Shown here: positions 7,425-14,739 of the stretch, in pieces
How the letters are laid out: the number at the start of each line of letters is the position of its first letter
How positions within the stretch are numbered: position 1 is the stretch's first letter
From: Bradyrhizobium oropedii
GTDB taxonomy: Bacteria; Pseudomonadota; Alphaproteobacteria; Rhizobiales; Xanthobacteraceae
Reading direction: 5' to 3'
NCBI RefSeq assembly: GCF_020889685.1
Contig: NZ_JACMYO010000092.1
Location: 1-32,578 of the forward strand
Length of the DNA: 32,578 bases
Program-made: the position numbers and the translations under genes
Notes under the pieces: model-generated
What the model saw: the letters and a program-made list of their open reading frames with translations, nothing else
Database searches by the model: none
What the model was told of the DNA's origin: nothing

Positions 7425-8636
7425 ATGGCTACGTTGTTCCGAACTCTTCTGGCCGGCGTCGTCGCGCTGGCGTCGCTCGGCGCCATCACGCAGCAGGTGC
7501 GTGATGGGGGCGTGACCGATACCGAAATCCGGATCGGGAATTTCATGCCGTATAGCGGCGCGCTGGAGATCTTCGGCCAGATCGGCAAGGCCGAAGCCGC
7601 CTATTTCGAGATGATCAACGAGCGCGGCGGCATCGGCGGCCGCAAGATCCGCTTCATGTCCTACGACGATCTGTCGGACGCATCCAACGCCATGGACCTG
7701 ACGCGCATTCTCGTCGAGACCGACAATGTGCTGTTGATGTTCGGCTCGTTCGGCACGCCGGGGAATCTGGCGGTGCGGAAGTATCTCAACGAACGGCAGG
7801 TGCCCCAGCTTTTCGTCGCCTCCGGCGATCAGGAGCTCAGCGAGCCGTCGCTCTATCCGTGGACCATGGGCTGGCAGCCCTCATACCGCGAGGAAGGGCG
7901 CATCTACGCCAACTACATTCAGGCGTTCTATCCCGGAAAGAAGATCGTGGCGCTCTGGGAGAATGACCAGTTCGGGCGGGAATTGTTCAAGGGGCTGGTG
8001 CAGGGGCTGGGTGACGTCGCCCACAACATCAGGGTCGACATCGCCTATGATGTCGACGATCAGCATCTGGATGGCCACATCTCGATCCTGAAGCAATCGG
8101 GCGCCGAGGTCTTCGTGTTTGCCGGCGTGCCGGAAAATGCTTCGAAGGTGATCCGCGCGGCGGCCGACCACGGCTGGCGGCCGGTGTTTGTCGTGAACCA
8201 GATGGCGTCTTCGATCGAGACGGTGCTCAAGCCGGCCGGCACGGAGAATGCAACCGGCGTCATCACCGCCGCCTTCCTGAAGGATGCGAGCGATCCCGCC
8301 TGGAGCGAAGAGCAGGGCGCCTGGCGCAGCTTCCTGGACAAGTATACGAAGGCCGGCGGCAAGGATGACGCCGCCGCAGTCTATGGCTACGCCGCCGCCG
8401 AGACGCTGGTCCAGGTGCTCAGGCAATGCGGCAACGACCTATCGCGCGAAAACGTCATGAAGCAGGCCGCGGCGCTCAGGGATTATCAGGCATCGGCCTT
8501 GCTCCCGGGCATCAAGATCAACACCGGTCACTTCCGGCCGGTCGAGCAATTGCGGCTGCTGCAGTTCGATGGCCGCAGCTGGCAGCCGATCGGCGACGTG
8601 CTCGATACGGCGTTCACCGGATCGTCCGGAAAGTAG
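7425..8636 (+). CDS. ABC transporter substrate-binding protein, branched-chain amino-acid type
   Basis: The 403-residue product opens with a secretion signal (MATLFRTLLAGVVALASLGA) and continues with GVTDTEIRIGNFMPYSGALE, the standard opening of the Peripla_BP_6 family. IGKAEAAYFEMINERGGIGG and the later GAEVFVFAGVPENASKVIRA are typical of its first and second lobes. It should bind a small ligand in the periplasm and pass it to an ABC permease, but no livHMGF-type genes are near, so it is an orphan binding protein. ATG 7425 was preferred to the GTG at 7410 because GAG at 7415-7417 is suitably spaced and the signal peptide then starts cleanly. The ligand cannot be told from sequence. Confidence 0.88.
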   Translation: MATLFRTLLAGVVALASLGAITQQVRDGGVTDTEIRIGNFMPYSGALEIFGQIGKAEAAYFEMINERGGIGGRKIRFMSYDDLSDASNAMDLTRILVETDNVLLMFGSFGTPGNLAVRKYLNERQVPQLFVASGDQELSEPSLYPWTMGWQPSYREEGRIYANYIQAFYPGKKIVALWENDQFGRELFKGLVQGLGDVAHNIRVDIAYDVDDQHLDGHISILKQSGAEVFVFAGVPENASKVIRAAADHGWRPVFVVNQMASSIETVLKPAGTENATGVITAAFLKDASDPAWSEEQGAWRSFLDKYTKAGGKDDAAAVYGYAAAETLVQVLRQCGNDLSRENVMKQAAALRDYQASALLPGIKINTGHFRPVEQLRLLQFDGRSWQPIGDVLDTAFTGSSGK

Positions 8637-8662
8637 CGGCGATCGGCGCAATCCGCCGGCTG

Positions 8663-9589
8663 CTAAGGCCCAACCGCGGCGATCACGATCGGCATCGTGA
8701 TCGCGGCCAGGATCGTTTGCAGCGTGATGATTTGGGCGAGCAGGGGGGCGTCGCCGCCCATCTGGCGCGCCATCACGTAGGCCGACGGCGAGGTCGGCAC
8801 CGCGGCGCAGGCCGCGACGATCGCGAGATTGGCGCCGGTGACGCCGAACCACACCGCGAGCGCAACGGTCAGCACGGGCATCAGGACGAGCTTCAGCACC
8901 AGGGCGATGCTGGCGGCGAGGCTGGGGCGGAACATGCCTTCCAGATGTAGCCCGGCCCCGGTGACCAGCAGGCCGATCGCCAGCGAGGAGCCGCCCAGCG
9001 CATCCGCGACGTCGTGCCAGATTTTCGGCAGCGGGATGTGCGCGACATTGATGGCGAGCCCGATCACGCAGGCCCAGATCAGTGGGTTCTTCACGACCGT
9101 CGTCACGATCGCGCCCGCTGACCGCTTCCCGGACGAGGCATACTTCGCCAATACTGCGACGCTGAAGACGTTGACCAGCGGAATGATCGCAACCATCGCG
9201 ACCGACGCGAGCGCAAGTCCGACCTTGCCGTACAGATTGCCCGACACCGAAAGCGCAACATAGGTCTGCCAGCGCGTGGCGCCCTGGAAGATCGAGGTGA
9301 AGGCGGGACCGTCGACCCCGGTGTGGGCGAGCGGGCCGCGCAGCGCCAGACACAGCAGGCACATCACGAGCGCCGCGAGCAGCAGCGCACCGCCGGCGCC
9401 TGCGACTGGTACCGTGGACAGATCGGCCTTCACCAGCGTCTGCACCAGCAGCACCGGGAACAGGACGTAGTAGGTCAGCTGTTCCAGCCCATGCCATTGC
9501 GTGTCGAGCCGCATCAGCGTGCGCTTCAGGACAACGCCCAGCACGATCAAGAGGAACACCGGCAGCAGCGCCGCGATCACCACGGCCAT
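8663..9589 (-). CDS. AEC-family transporter (auxin efflux carrier-like permease)
   Basis: The 308-residue protein is strongly hydrophobic with about ten membrane segments in two halves, the layout of AEC/auxin-efflux-type carriers. The conserved FPVLLVQTL near the N-terminus and the C-terminal VPTSPSAYVMARQMGGDA are hallmarks: bacterial members keep P-x-x-x-x-x-x-A-x-x-Y in this position. Bacterial AEC proteins move organic acids such as malate or malonate; the substrate here is not evident. The start at 9589 leaves only 2 bases after the ruvX stop, so this is the second gene of a ruvX operon. A longer frame to 9748 would run inside ruvX and is rejected. Confidence 0.88.
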   Translation of the reverse strand: MAVVIAALLPVFLLIVLGVVLKRTLMRLDTQWHGLEQLTYYVLFPVLLVQTLVKADLSTVPVAGAGGALLLAALVMCLLCLALRGPLAHTGVDGPAFTSIFQGATRWQTYVALSVSGNLYGKVGLALASVAMVAIIPLVNVFSVAVLAKYASSGKRSAGAIVTTVVKNPLIWACVIGLAINVAHIPLPKIWHDVADALGGSSLAIGLLVTGAGLHLEGMFRPSLAASIALVLKLVLMPVLTVALAVWFGVTGANLAIVAACAAVPTSPSAYVMARQMGGDAPLLAQIITLQTILAAITMPIVIAAVGP

Positions 9590-9591
9590 CG

Positions 9592-10074
9592 TCAGCGGTC
9601 TCCGCGCAGCTTCGCCAGCCGGTCGAGCGCGCCCTGCAGGATGAAGATCGCGGCGTGCTCGTCGATCACCTCGGCGCGGCGGGCGCGGCTGACGTCCATC
9701 CCGATCAGTTCGCGCTCGACCGCCGCCGTCGACAGCCGCTCGTCCCACAGCCCGATCGCAAGGGGCGTGAGGCCGGCGAAGTTGCGGGCGAATGCCCGGG
9801 TCGATTGCGCGCGCGGGCCCTCGCTGCCGTCCATGTTGATCGGCAGCCCGAGCACGAAGCCTACGGCGTTGCGCTCGGCCGCGATCGTGAGCAGCCGTGC
9901 CGCGTCGAGCTTGAACTGCTTGCGCTGGATGGTCTCGACGCCGGTCGCGAGCCGCCGGTCCGGATCGGAGACGGCAACGCCGATGGTCTTGGTCCCGAGG
10001 TCGAGGCCGACAAGCGCGCCGCGCTCGGGCCAGAGCGGTGCGGCTTCGATCAGGGGAAGGATGGGGGCGGGCAT
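9592..10074 (-). CDS. ruvX: Putative pre-16S rRNA nuclease / Holliday junction resolvase-like YqgF
   Basis: The 160-residue protein has the RNase H-like fold motifs of YqgF/RuvX: GLDLGTKTIGVAVSD (Asp25 as catalytic acid), GLPINMDGSEGPRAQ, WDERLSTAAVERELI with the second acid, and DEHAAIFILQGALD with the final acid. The family matures the 5' end of 16S rRNA in E. coli and was earlier named a Holliday junction resolvase. It has an extra 20-residue N-terminus before the first strand, common in Rhizobiales homologues. It is the first gene of a minus-strand pair with the AEC permease. All expected catalytic residues are visible. Confidence 0.93.
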   Translation of the reverse strand: MPAPILPLIEAAPLWPERGALVGLDLGTKTIGVAVSDPDRRLATGVETIQRKQFKLDAARLLTIAAERNAVGFVLGLPINMDGSEGPRAQSTRAFARNFAGLTPLAIGLWDERLSTAAVERELIGMDVSRARRAEVIDEHAAIFILQGALDRLAKLRGDR

Positions 10075-10149
10075 GGCCTTGCGCTTAGCACGCTGCCGCG
10101 CGCCGAGGCAAAGCCCGGCGGCGGGCGGGCGTCCATGCGAAAACGCCGA

Positions 10150-11040
10150 TCAGGCGGCGATCACCCGATCGTCGCCGGTAAGGCACGCGGCCAGCCCCTG
10201 CAACGCGCTGTATTGGTGCGCGGTGCGGCGCTGGATGAACAGCGTCTCGACACGCGCGTGCCGTGGATCGAGCTTGTGGATATGGATGTCGCGCTGGACA
10301 TGGTCGCGCGCGACGACGGCGCGCGGCAACAGCGTCACGCCCATATCGGCGGCGACGCAGCCGACCATGCCGTCGAGCGTGCCCAACTCGAAGCGCGCTG
10401 CCGACGGCCAGCCGAATTCGGTGAACACCTGTTCCAGGCGTTGCCGGTAGGTGCAGCCGGTGCGGAACACCAGCGCGGTCGGGCCCGACTCCGGCGTGCC
10501 GGCGCGCAGCGCGGCGAGCGATTTCCAGCGCTGCGCGGTGACGAGCACCAGTTCCTCGGTGAAGGCTGACGTCGCCATCAGTTCGGCATGCTCGATCGGG
10601 CCGGCGACGAAAGCGCCGTCGAGCGAGCCGTCGAGCACGGCGGCGACGAGATCGGCGGTCGGCGCGGTGCGCAAGGTCAGGCGCACCGCCGGATAGCGGC
10701 GATGAAACTCGGCGAGCAGCGTCGGTAGCCGCACCGCAGCGGTCGTCTCCATCGAGCCGATCGACAGCGGTCCCTTCGGCTCGCCATCGTCGCGCGCGGC
10801 GAGCACGGCTTCGCGCGACAGCGCCGCCATGCGTTGCGCATAGGGCAACAGCCGGCGGCCGGCGCCGGTCAGCGACATGCCGCGGCTGTGACGTTCAAAG
10901 AGGGCAGTGCCGATCTCGGCCTCCAGCGCCTTGATGCGCTGGGTGACGTTGGACTGCACGGTATTGAGCTCGTCGGCGGCCTTGGTGATGCCGCCGAGGC
11001 GGGCGACCGTGGAAAAGGTGAGCAGGTCGGTCAGTTCCAT
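10150..11040 (-). CDS. LysR-family transcriptional regulator
   Basis: The 296-residue protein has the LysR winged helix at about 1-60 (FSTVARLGGITKAADELN, then QSNVTQRIKALEAEIGTALF) and a periplasmic-binding-like ligand domain from about 90 to 290. It is divergent from the nitronate monooxygenase gene at 11159, with 118 bases between the starts. A 6-bp inverted repeat in that gap is a candidate operator. LysR proteins usually control the gene facing them, so it likely responds to a nitronate or related metabolite, but this is inference. The ATG at 11040 gives the expected short N-terminus MELTDLLTF. Confidence 0.92.
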   Translation of the reverse strand: MELTDLLTFSTVARLGGITKAADELNTVQSNVTQRIKALEAEIGTALFERHSRGMSLTGAGRRLLPYAQRMAALSREAVLAARDDGEPKGPLSIGSMETTAAVRLPTLLAEFHRRYPAVRLTLRTAPTADLVAAVLDGSLDGAFVAGPIEHAELMATSAFTEELVLVTAQRWKSLAALRAGTPESGPTALVFRTGCTYRQRLEQVFTEFGWPSAARFELGTLDGMVGCVAADMGVTLLPRAVVARDHVQRDIHIHKLDPRHARVETLFIQRRTAHQYSALQGLAACLTGDDRVIAA

Positions 11041-11060
11041 CTGGGATCACCGTTTCAAAT

Positions 11061-11081
11061 TAGAGATGGGAGCGTTCTCTA
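11061..11081. promoter_or_regulatory. Candidate LysR operator
   Basis: TAGAGA (11061-11066) and TCTCTA (11076-11081) form a perfect inverted repeat with a 9-base spacer in the gap between the divergent LysR and nitronate monooxygenase genes. Outer spacing fits a LysR dimer site, though it is slightly longer than the classical T-N11-A box. Binding is inferred only from position and symmetry. Confidence 0.45.
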
Positions 11082-11158
11082 GTATTCATTTTCACAGAAT
11101 ATTAGGCGCGCTTAGGCTGCGAGTCCAGAACAGCAAATTCAAAACAGGGAGCGAGCGC

Positions 11159-12181
11159 ATGTCGATCAGCACCGAATTGACGGCGCGTCTCGGCATCGAG
11201 CATCCGATCCTGGCGGCGCCGATGGCGATGATCGCGGGGAGTCGGCTGGTCAGGGCGGTGGGTGAGGCGGGTGGCTTCGGCATTTTGGGCGGCGGCTACG
11301 GGGACCGGGCCTGGCTCGAGGCCGAAACCGCAAAGCTGAAGGGGTCCGTGAAGCCGTTCGGCATCGGCTTCATCACCTGGAGCCTCGCCAGGCAGCCCGA
11401 GTTGATCGATATCGCGCTCGAGGCGCGGCCACGTGCGGTGATGCTGTCATTCGGCGATCCGGCGCCGTTCGCGCCAAAGATCAAGGCCGCGGGGGCGCTG
11501 CTGATCTGCCAGGTGCAGAGCGAGGATATGGCGCTATCAGCGCTCGATTGCGGCGCCGACATCCTGATTGCGCAGGGCACCGAGGCCGGCGGTCACGGCG
11601 CCTCGCGCACCACGCTCGACATCGTGCCTGCGATCATTGATTTCGCCGCAGGGCGCGTCCCGGTCGTCGCAGCCGGCGGCATCGCGGACGGGCGCGGCCT
11701 TGCGGCGATGATGATGCTCGGCGCATCCGGCGTGCTGATGGGAACGCGGTTCTATGCCAGCGTCGAGGCTGACGCGCCCGAGCAGGCGAAGCAGTTGATC
11801 CGTGCGGCGAAGAGTGGCGAGACGGTGCGTGGCGTGGTGATGGACTGGTCGCGCAAGCTGATCTGGCCGGCGCCGTTTACCGCGCGCTCGCTCTCCAACG
11901 ATCATCTGCGGCGCTGGACCGGCCGCGAGATCGAGCTGATGCAGCGCGCGGACGAGATCGCTGTGCAATATGCCGCTGCGAGGGAAGCGGGCAATTTCGA
12001 TATCGCCGCGGTGTTTGCCGGCGAGTCCGTCGGCCTGATCCATGATATCGTTCCCGCGGCCGAGATCGTCGGCCGCATCGTCGCCGAGGCCGAGCAGTCA
12101 TTGCAGGGCCGGCGCAACTTTTCACCTTCTCCCCTTGTGGGAGAAGGTGGCCATATGCGGCCTCCGGCCGCCGTACTTTAA
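11159..12181 (+). CDS. Nitronate monooxygenase family flavoprotein (first copy)
   Basis: The 340-residue TIM-barrel protein belongs to the NMO/2-nitropropane dioxygenase family: it starts HPILAAPMAMIAGSRLVRA, has the FMN phosphate loop PVVAAGGIADGRGLAAMMMLGA and the active-site region IAQGTEAGGHGASRTT with a histidine at the expected place. Such enzymes oxidise alkyl nitronates using FMN and oxygen; many paralogues have unknown substrates. GGGAG at 11148-11152 is the ribosome site for ATG 11159. The last 20 residues (from Phe321) are read through an intergenic repeat and form a low-value tail (FSPSPLVGEGG..), so the ancestral stop has probably been lost. It is followed 160 bases later by a second family member. 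Confidence 0.9.
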   Translation: MSISTELTARLGIEHPILAAPMAMIAGSRLVRAVGEAGGFGILGGGYGDRAWLEAETAKLKGSVKPFGIGFITWSLARQPELIDIALEARPRAVMLSFGDPAPFAPKIKAAGALLICQVQSEDMALSALDCGADILIAQGTEAGGHGASRTTLDIVPAIIDFAAGRVPVVAAGGIADGRGLAAMMMLGASGVLMGTRFYASVEADAPEQAKQLIRAAKSGETVRGVVMDWSRKLIWPAPFTARSLSNDHLRRWTGREIELMQRADEIAVQYAAAREAGNFDIAAVFAGESVGLIHDIVPAAEIVGRIVAEAEQSLQGRRNFSPSPLVGEGGHMRPPAAVL

Positions 12182-12309
12182 GTAAGAACGCCGATGCGTT
12201 GCATCGGCTACGCGAAGTCCGCGCCGGATGAGGGGTCTGTCTCCGCGGAGAGAAACCCCTCACCCGCGCTCGCTTTGCGAGCGCATCCTCTCCCACAAGG
12301 GGAGAGGGT
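12121..12309. repeat. Composite palindromic repeat with four hairpins between the two nitronate monooxygenase genes
   Basis: The left end has an 11-bp stem CACCTTCTCCC/GGGAGAAGGTG (12123-12149). Next come CCGATGC/GCATCGG (12191-12207), GCGCTCGC/GCGAGCGC (12266-12284) and CCTCTCCC/GGGAGAGG (12287-12307). The two outer hairpins are inverted relatives of each other, so the unit looks like a transposable palindrome, possibly with an inserted second repeat. Such sequences are abundant in Rhizobiales (recalled). The left end encodes the C-terminal tail of the upstream gene. Confidence 0.8.
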
Positions 12310-12341
12310 CATTCTGAGCAAGCCAGGAAAGAGACAACACC

Positions 12342-13418
12342 ATGTGGCCGGACCGTCGATTGATCGATCGTTTCAAGACCGAATTCCCGATCGTGCTGGC
12401 GCCGATGGCCGGCGTGATGGACGCGGAGCTGGTGATTGCGGTGGCGCAAGGCGGCGGGCTCGGCTCGCTGCCATGTGCGATGCTGTCGGCCGAGAAGGCG
12501 CGCGAGCAGGTCAACATCATCCGCCAGCGCGTGTCCGCGCCGGTCAATCTCAACTTCTTCTGCCACAAGGCGGTCGATGCCGATCCGGCGCGCGAGGCGA
12601 CATGGCGGCAGCGGCTGGCGCCTTACTATCGCGAGCACGGCCTCGATCCGAATGCGCCGATCAACGCCGCGAACCGCGCGCCGTTCGATGCGGCGTTCTG
12701 CGCCGTGGTCGAGGAGCTGAAGCCCGAGGTGGTCAGCTTCCATTTTGGCTTGCCGGAGCCGAAGTTGTTGCAGCGGGTGAAGGCGGCCGGCGCCATCGTG
12801 ATGTCGTCGGCGACCACGGTGAAGGAGGCGATCTGGCTGGAAGAGAACGGCGCCGATGTCGTCATCGCGCAGGGCGCCGACGCCGGCGGCCATCGCGCGA
12901 TGTTCCTGACCGGGAATATTTCCGAGCAGCCCGGCACGTTCTCGCTGCTGCCGCAGGTGGTCGATGCGGTGAAGGTGCCGGTGGTCGCGGCCGGCGGCAT
13001 CGCTGACGGGCGCGGGATCGCGGCGGCATTTGCGCTCGGCGCCGCGGCCGTTCAGATCGGCTCGGCCTATCTGCGCTGCCCGGAATCCAAGGTGACACCG
13101 CAGGGTCGTGTCGCGCTGGCGCAGGCGAGCGACGAATCGACGGTCATCACCAATGTGATGACCGGACGCCCGGCGCGCGGCGTCGCCAACCGCGTGATGC
13201 GTGAGGTCGGCCCGATCTCGCCGGATGCGCCGGCGTTTCCGCACGCGGCGACCGCGCTCGGACCACTGAGGGCGGCCGCCGAGAAACAGGGCAAGGTCGA
13301 TTTCACCAATCTGTGGGCCGGGCAGGCGGTGCGGATGGGCAAGGAGATGCCGGCCGCCGAATTGACAAGAGCGCTGGCCGGGGCGGCGCTGGCGCGGATG
13401 GGCAAGCTGGCGGGTTGA
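12342..13418 (+). CDS. Nitronate monooxygenase family flavoprotein (second copy)
   Basis: This 358-residue homologue has the class I nitronate monooxygenase pattern: PIVLAPMAGVMDAELVIAV, VNLNFFCHKAVDADP, VVIAQGADAGGHRAMF with the conserved His, PVVAAGGIADGRGIAAAFALGA for FMN, and TNLWAGQAVRMGKEMPAAEL at the end. AGGAAAGAG at 12323-12331 lies upstream of the ATG. It is clearly diverged from the first copy rather than a recent duplicate: it keeps the N-F-F-C-H block, which the first lacks. Co-transcription with the first copy is possible, but a hairpin-rich repeat separates them. The substrate may be propionate-3-nitronate or a related nitronate (family knowledge). Confidence 0.93.
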   Translation: MWPDRRLIDRFKTEFPIVLAPMAGVMDAELVIAVAQGGGLGSLPCAMLSAEKAREQVNIIRQRVSAPVNLNFFCHKAVDADPAREATWRQRLAPYYREHGLDPNAPINAANRAPFDAAFCAVVEELKPEVVSFHFGLPEPKLLQRVKAAGAIVMSSATTVKEAIWLEENGADVVIAQGADAGGHRAMFLTGNISEQPGTFSLLPQVVDAVKVPVVAAGGIADGRGIAAAFALGAAAVQIGSAYLRCPESKVTPQGRVALAQASDESTVITNVMTGRPARGVANRVMREVGPISPDAPAFPHAATALGPLRAAAEKQGKVDFTNLWAGQAVRMGKEMPAAELTRALAGAALARMGKLAG

Positions 13419-13511
13419 TTTCGCCTCCATCCGCGCGGTGTATGCCCAGCCTGCCGCCTCGCAATCGAGCTATGAAGAGAGGCAGTTCATTTGGCGCAGG
13501 AGCACCACGGC

Positions 13512-13826
13512 ATGATCACCTGTTATCTGCGGTACGAAGTCCGTCCGGACAAGCTCGCCGACTTCGAGGCTTATGGTGCGATGTGGCTGGAACTGATGCC
13601 GCGGTTTGGCGGCATTCATCACGGCTATTTCTTGCCGTCCGAGGGCGCAAGCGACGTTGCCTTGGCGATGTTCAGCTTTCCGAGCCTTGCGGCCTACGAG
13701 CAGTACCGCAAGGACTCAGCGCTGGATCCGGACGTTCAAAAGGCGATCGCCTTCGCGAAGGAGACGCGCTGCTTTCTCCGCTATGAACGGTCGTTCTTTC
13801 GACCATTGCTGCCGAAAGCTGCCTAG
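13512..13826 (+). CDS. NIPSNAP-family protein
   Basis: The 104-residue product (MITCYLRYEVRPDKLADFEA..) is a single alpha/beta-barrel dimeric domain of the NIPSNAP type: Y-x-R-Y-E-V-R-P-x-K at the start, FGGIHHGYFLPSEGASDVA in the middle, AYEQYRKDSALDPD and a terminal YERSFFRPL. Function in bacteria is unclear; relatives often sit beside small-molecule oxidoreductases. ATG 13512 with AGGAG at 13499-13503 is preferred to a TTG at 13491. It follows the second nitronate monooxygenase by 93 bases on the same strand and may be read with it. Confidence 0.88.
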   Translation: MITCYLRYEVRPDKLADFEAYGAMWLELMPRFGGIHHGYFLPSEGASDVALAMFSFPSLAAYEQYRKDSALDPDVQKAIAFAKETRCFLRYERSFFRPLLPKAA

Positions 13827-13837
13827 ACGCTCGAACG

Positions 13838-13945
13838 TCAGGCCAGGCAGGCCACATAGAGGATGGCAAAGCCGATCGCGGTCCCGATCGACCAGAGGGC
13901 AGGGTCCCAGCCTCCCGGCTTAGGGGTGGTTTCGAACGTGGACAT
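13838..13945 (-). CDS. 35-residue single-pass membrane protein, hypothetical
   Basis: The product has a polar, proline-containing N-terminus (MSTFETTPKPGGWDPA) and a hydrophobic C-terminal helix (LWSIGTAIGFAILYVACLA). GGGAG lies at 13957-13953, six to seven bases before the ATG on the minus strand, a good ribosome site. A longer frame to 14128 is arginine-rich and implausible. The gene ends 11 bases from the NIPSNAP stop, tail to tail. No known family is recognised. The shape is that of a small tail-anchored or single-pass inner-membrane protein. Confidence 0.65.
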   Translation of the reverse strand: MSTFETTPKPGGWDPALWSIGTAIGFAILYVACLA

Positions 13946-14117
13946 CGCGCACTCCCGTAGTGTTCTCTTTGGGGGAGTAGGCGCCGCGACTGTTTCAGGA
14001 CGACTGCGCCGGGCCCGCAAAGTGGTTTCTTCCCGGGATTTTGGAGCGGAAATTGTCGGCTGGGGCGCCTGGCCGGCGATCCGGCGGGCTCTGAGGCCTT
14101 CCGCGGGCTCGCTGCGG

Positions 14118-14147
14118 TTGCGGCGCAAAACCGGCCTCTGCTATACG
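14118..14147 (+). promoter_or_regulatory. Possible promoter of the gatC-gatA cluster
   Basis: TTGCGG (14118-14123) and TATACG (14142-14147) are separated by 18 bases and lie about 40 bases before gatC. The match to a sigma-70 consensus is partial, and nothing else in the gap fits better. Confidence 0.35.
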
Positions 14148-14188
14148 GCAGGCTGATCTTTCAGCCTGACCACCCGAGGCCCTATATA

Positions 14189-14476
14189 ATGTCCGTAGAC
14201 GCCACGACCGTCCGCCGTATCGCGCATCTGGCGCGGATTGCGGTCAGCGACGCCGAAGTTCCCCATCTCCAGGGCGAGCTGAACGCGATGCTGGCCTTTG
14301 TCGAGCAACTGTCGGAAGTGAATATCGACGGTGTCGAGCCGATGACCTCGGTGACGCCGATGGAGATGAAGAAGCGCGCGGACGTGGTCAATGACGGCGA
14401 GATCGCCGACGCCATCGTCCGTAATGCGCCCGACACCGTGAACGACTTCTTCCTGGTGCCGAAGGTGGTCGAGTAA
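14189..14476 (+). CDS. gatC: Asp/Glu-tRNA(Asn/Gln) amidotransferase subunit C
   Basis: The 95-residue protein shows the full GatC pattern: TTVRRIAHLARIAVSDAEV, then LNAMLAFVEQLSEVNIDGVE, PMTSVTPMEMKKRADVV and DFFLVPKVVE at the end. GatC wraps around GatA and GatB and stabilises the heterotrimer that converts Glu-tRNA(Gln) and Asp-tRNA(Asn) to the correct aminoacyl-tRNAs. It starts the gat cluster and is followed after 20 bases by a small CxxC protein and then gatA. Start chosen at ATG 14189, with GAGGCC upstream. Confidence 0.96.
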   Translation: MSVDATTVRRIAHLARIAVSDAEVPHLQGELNAMLAFVEQLSEVNIDGVEPMTSVTPMEMKKRADVVNDGEIADAIVRNAPDTVNDFFLVPKVVE

Positions 14477-14496
14477 AGCGCGATCGGATAATTACA

Positions 14497-14739
14497 ATGT
14501 GTCTGCTCTGCGACGACGAGAAGGCCTACAAGGCCTACATGGACTTCCTCGATGCGGTGGAGCGCAAGGGGAAGGTCGCCGATCCCAACGCGGCGATGGA
14601 CGCCGTGCTCGACCATCTCGAGGCGCTCGACGCCGCCCGCGCCAAAGAAAATGCCGAGCAAAATGCCAAAGCGCGGCAAGACGACCCCGCCAACGACAAG
14701 ACCCTGTCTCCGTTCTTCTGCAGCCCGATCAATAAATGA
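14497..14739 (+). CDS. Conserved-type 80-residue CxxC protein overlapping gatA
   Basis: The product begins MCLLCDDEKAYKAYMDFLDA, giving a Cys-x-x-Cys at the very N-terminus, then an acidic/alanine-rich helical middle and a C-terminal FFCSPINK with a third cysteine. Its TGA overlaps the gatA ATG in an ATGA arrangement (14736-14739), so gatA translation is probably coupled to it. It lies 20 bases after gatC. I do not recognise a characterised family. The position inside the gat operon and the coupling argue that it is real. The two N-terminal cysteines could bind metal or form a disulphide, but two ligands alone are not enough to name a site. Confidence 0.8.
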   Translation: MCLLCDDEKAYKAYMDFLDAVERKGKVADPNAAMDAVLDHLEALDAARAKENAEQNAKARQDDPANDKTLSPFFCSPINK

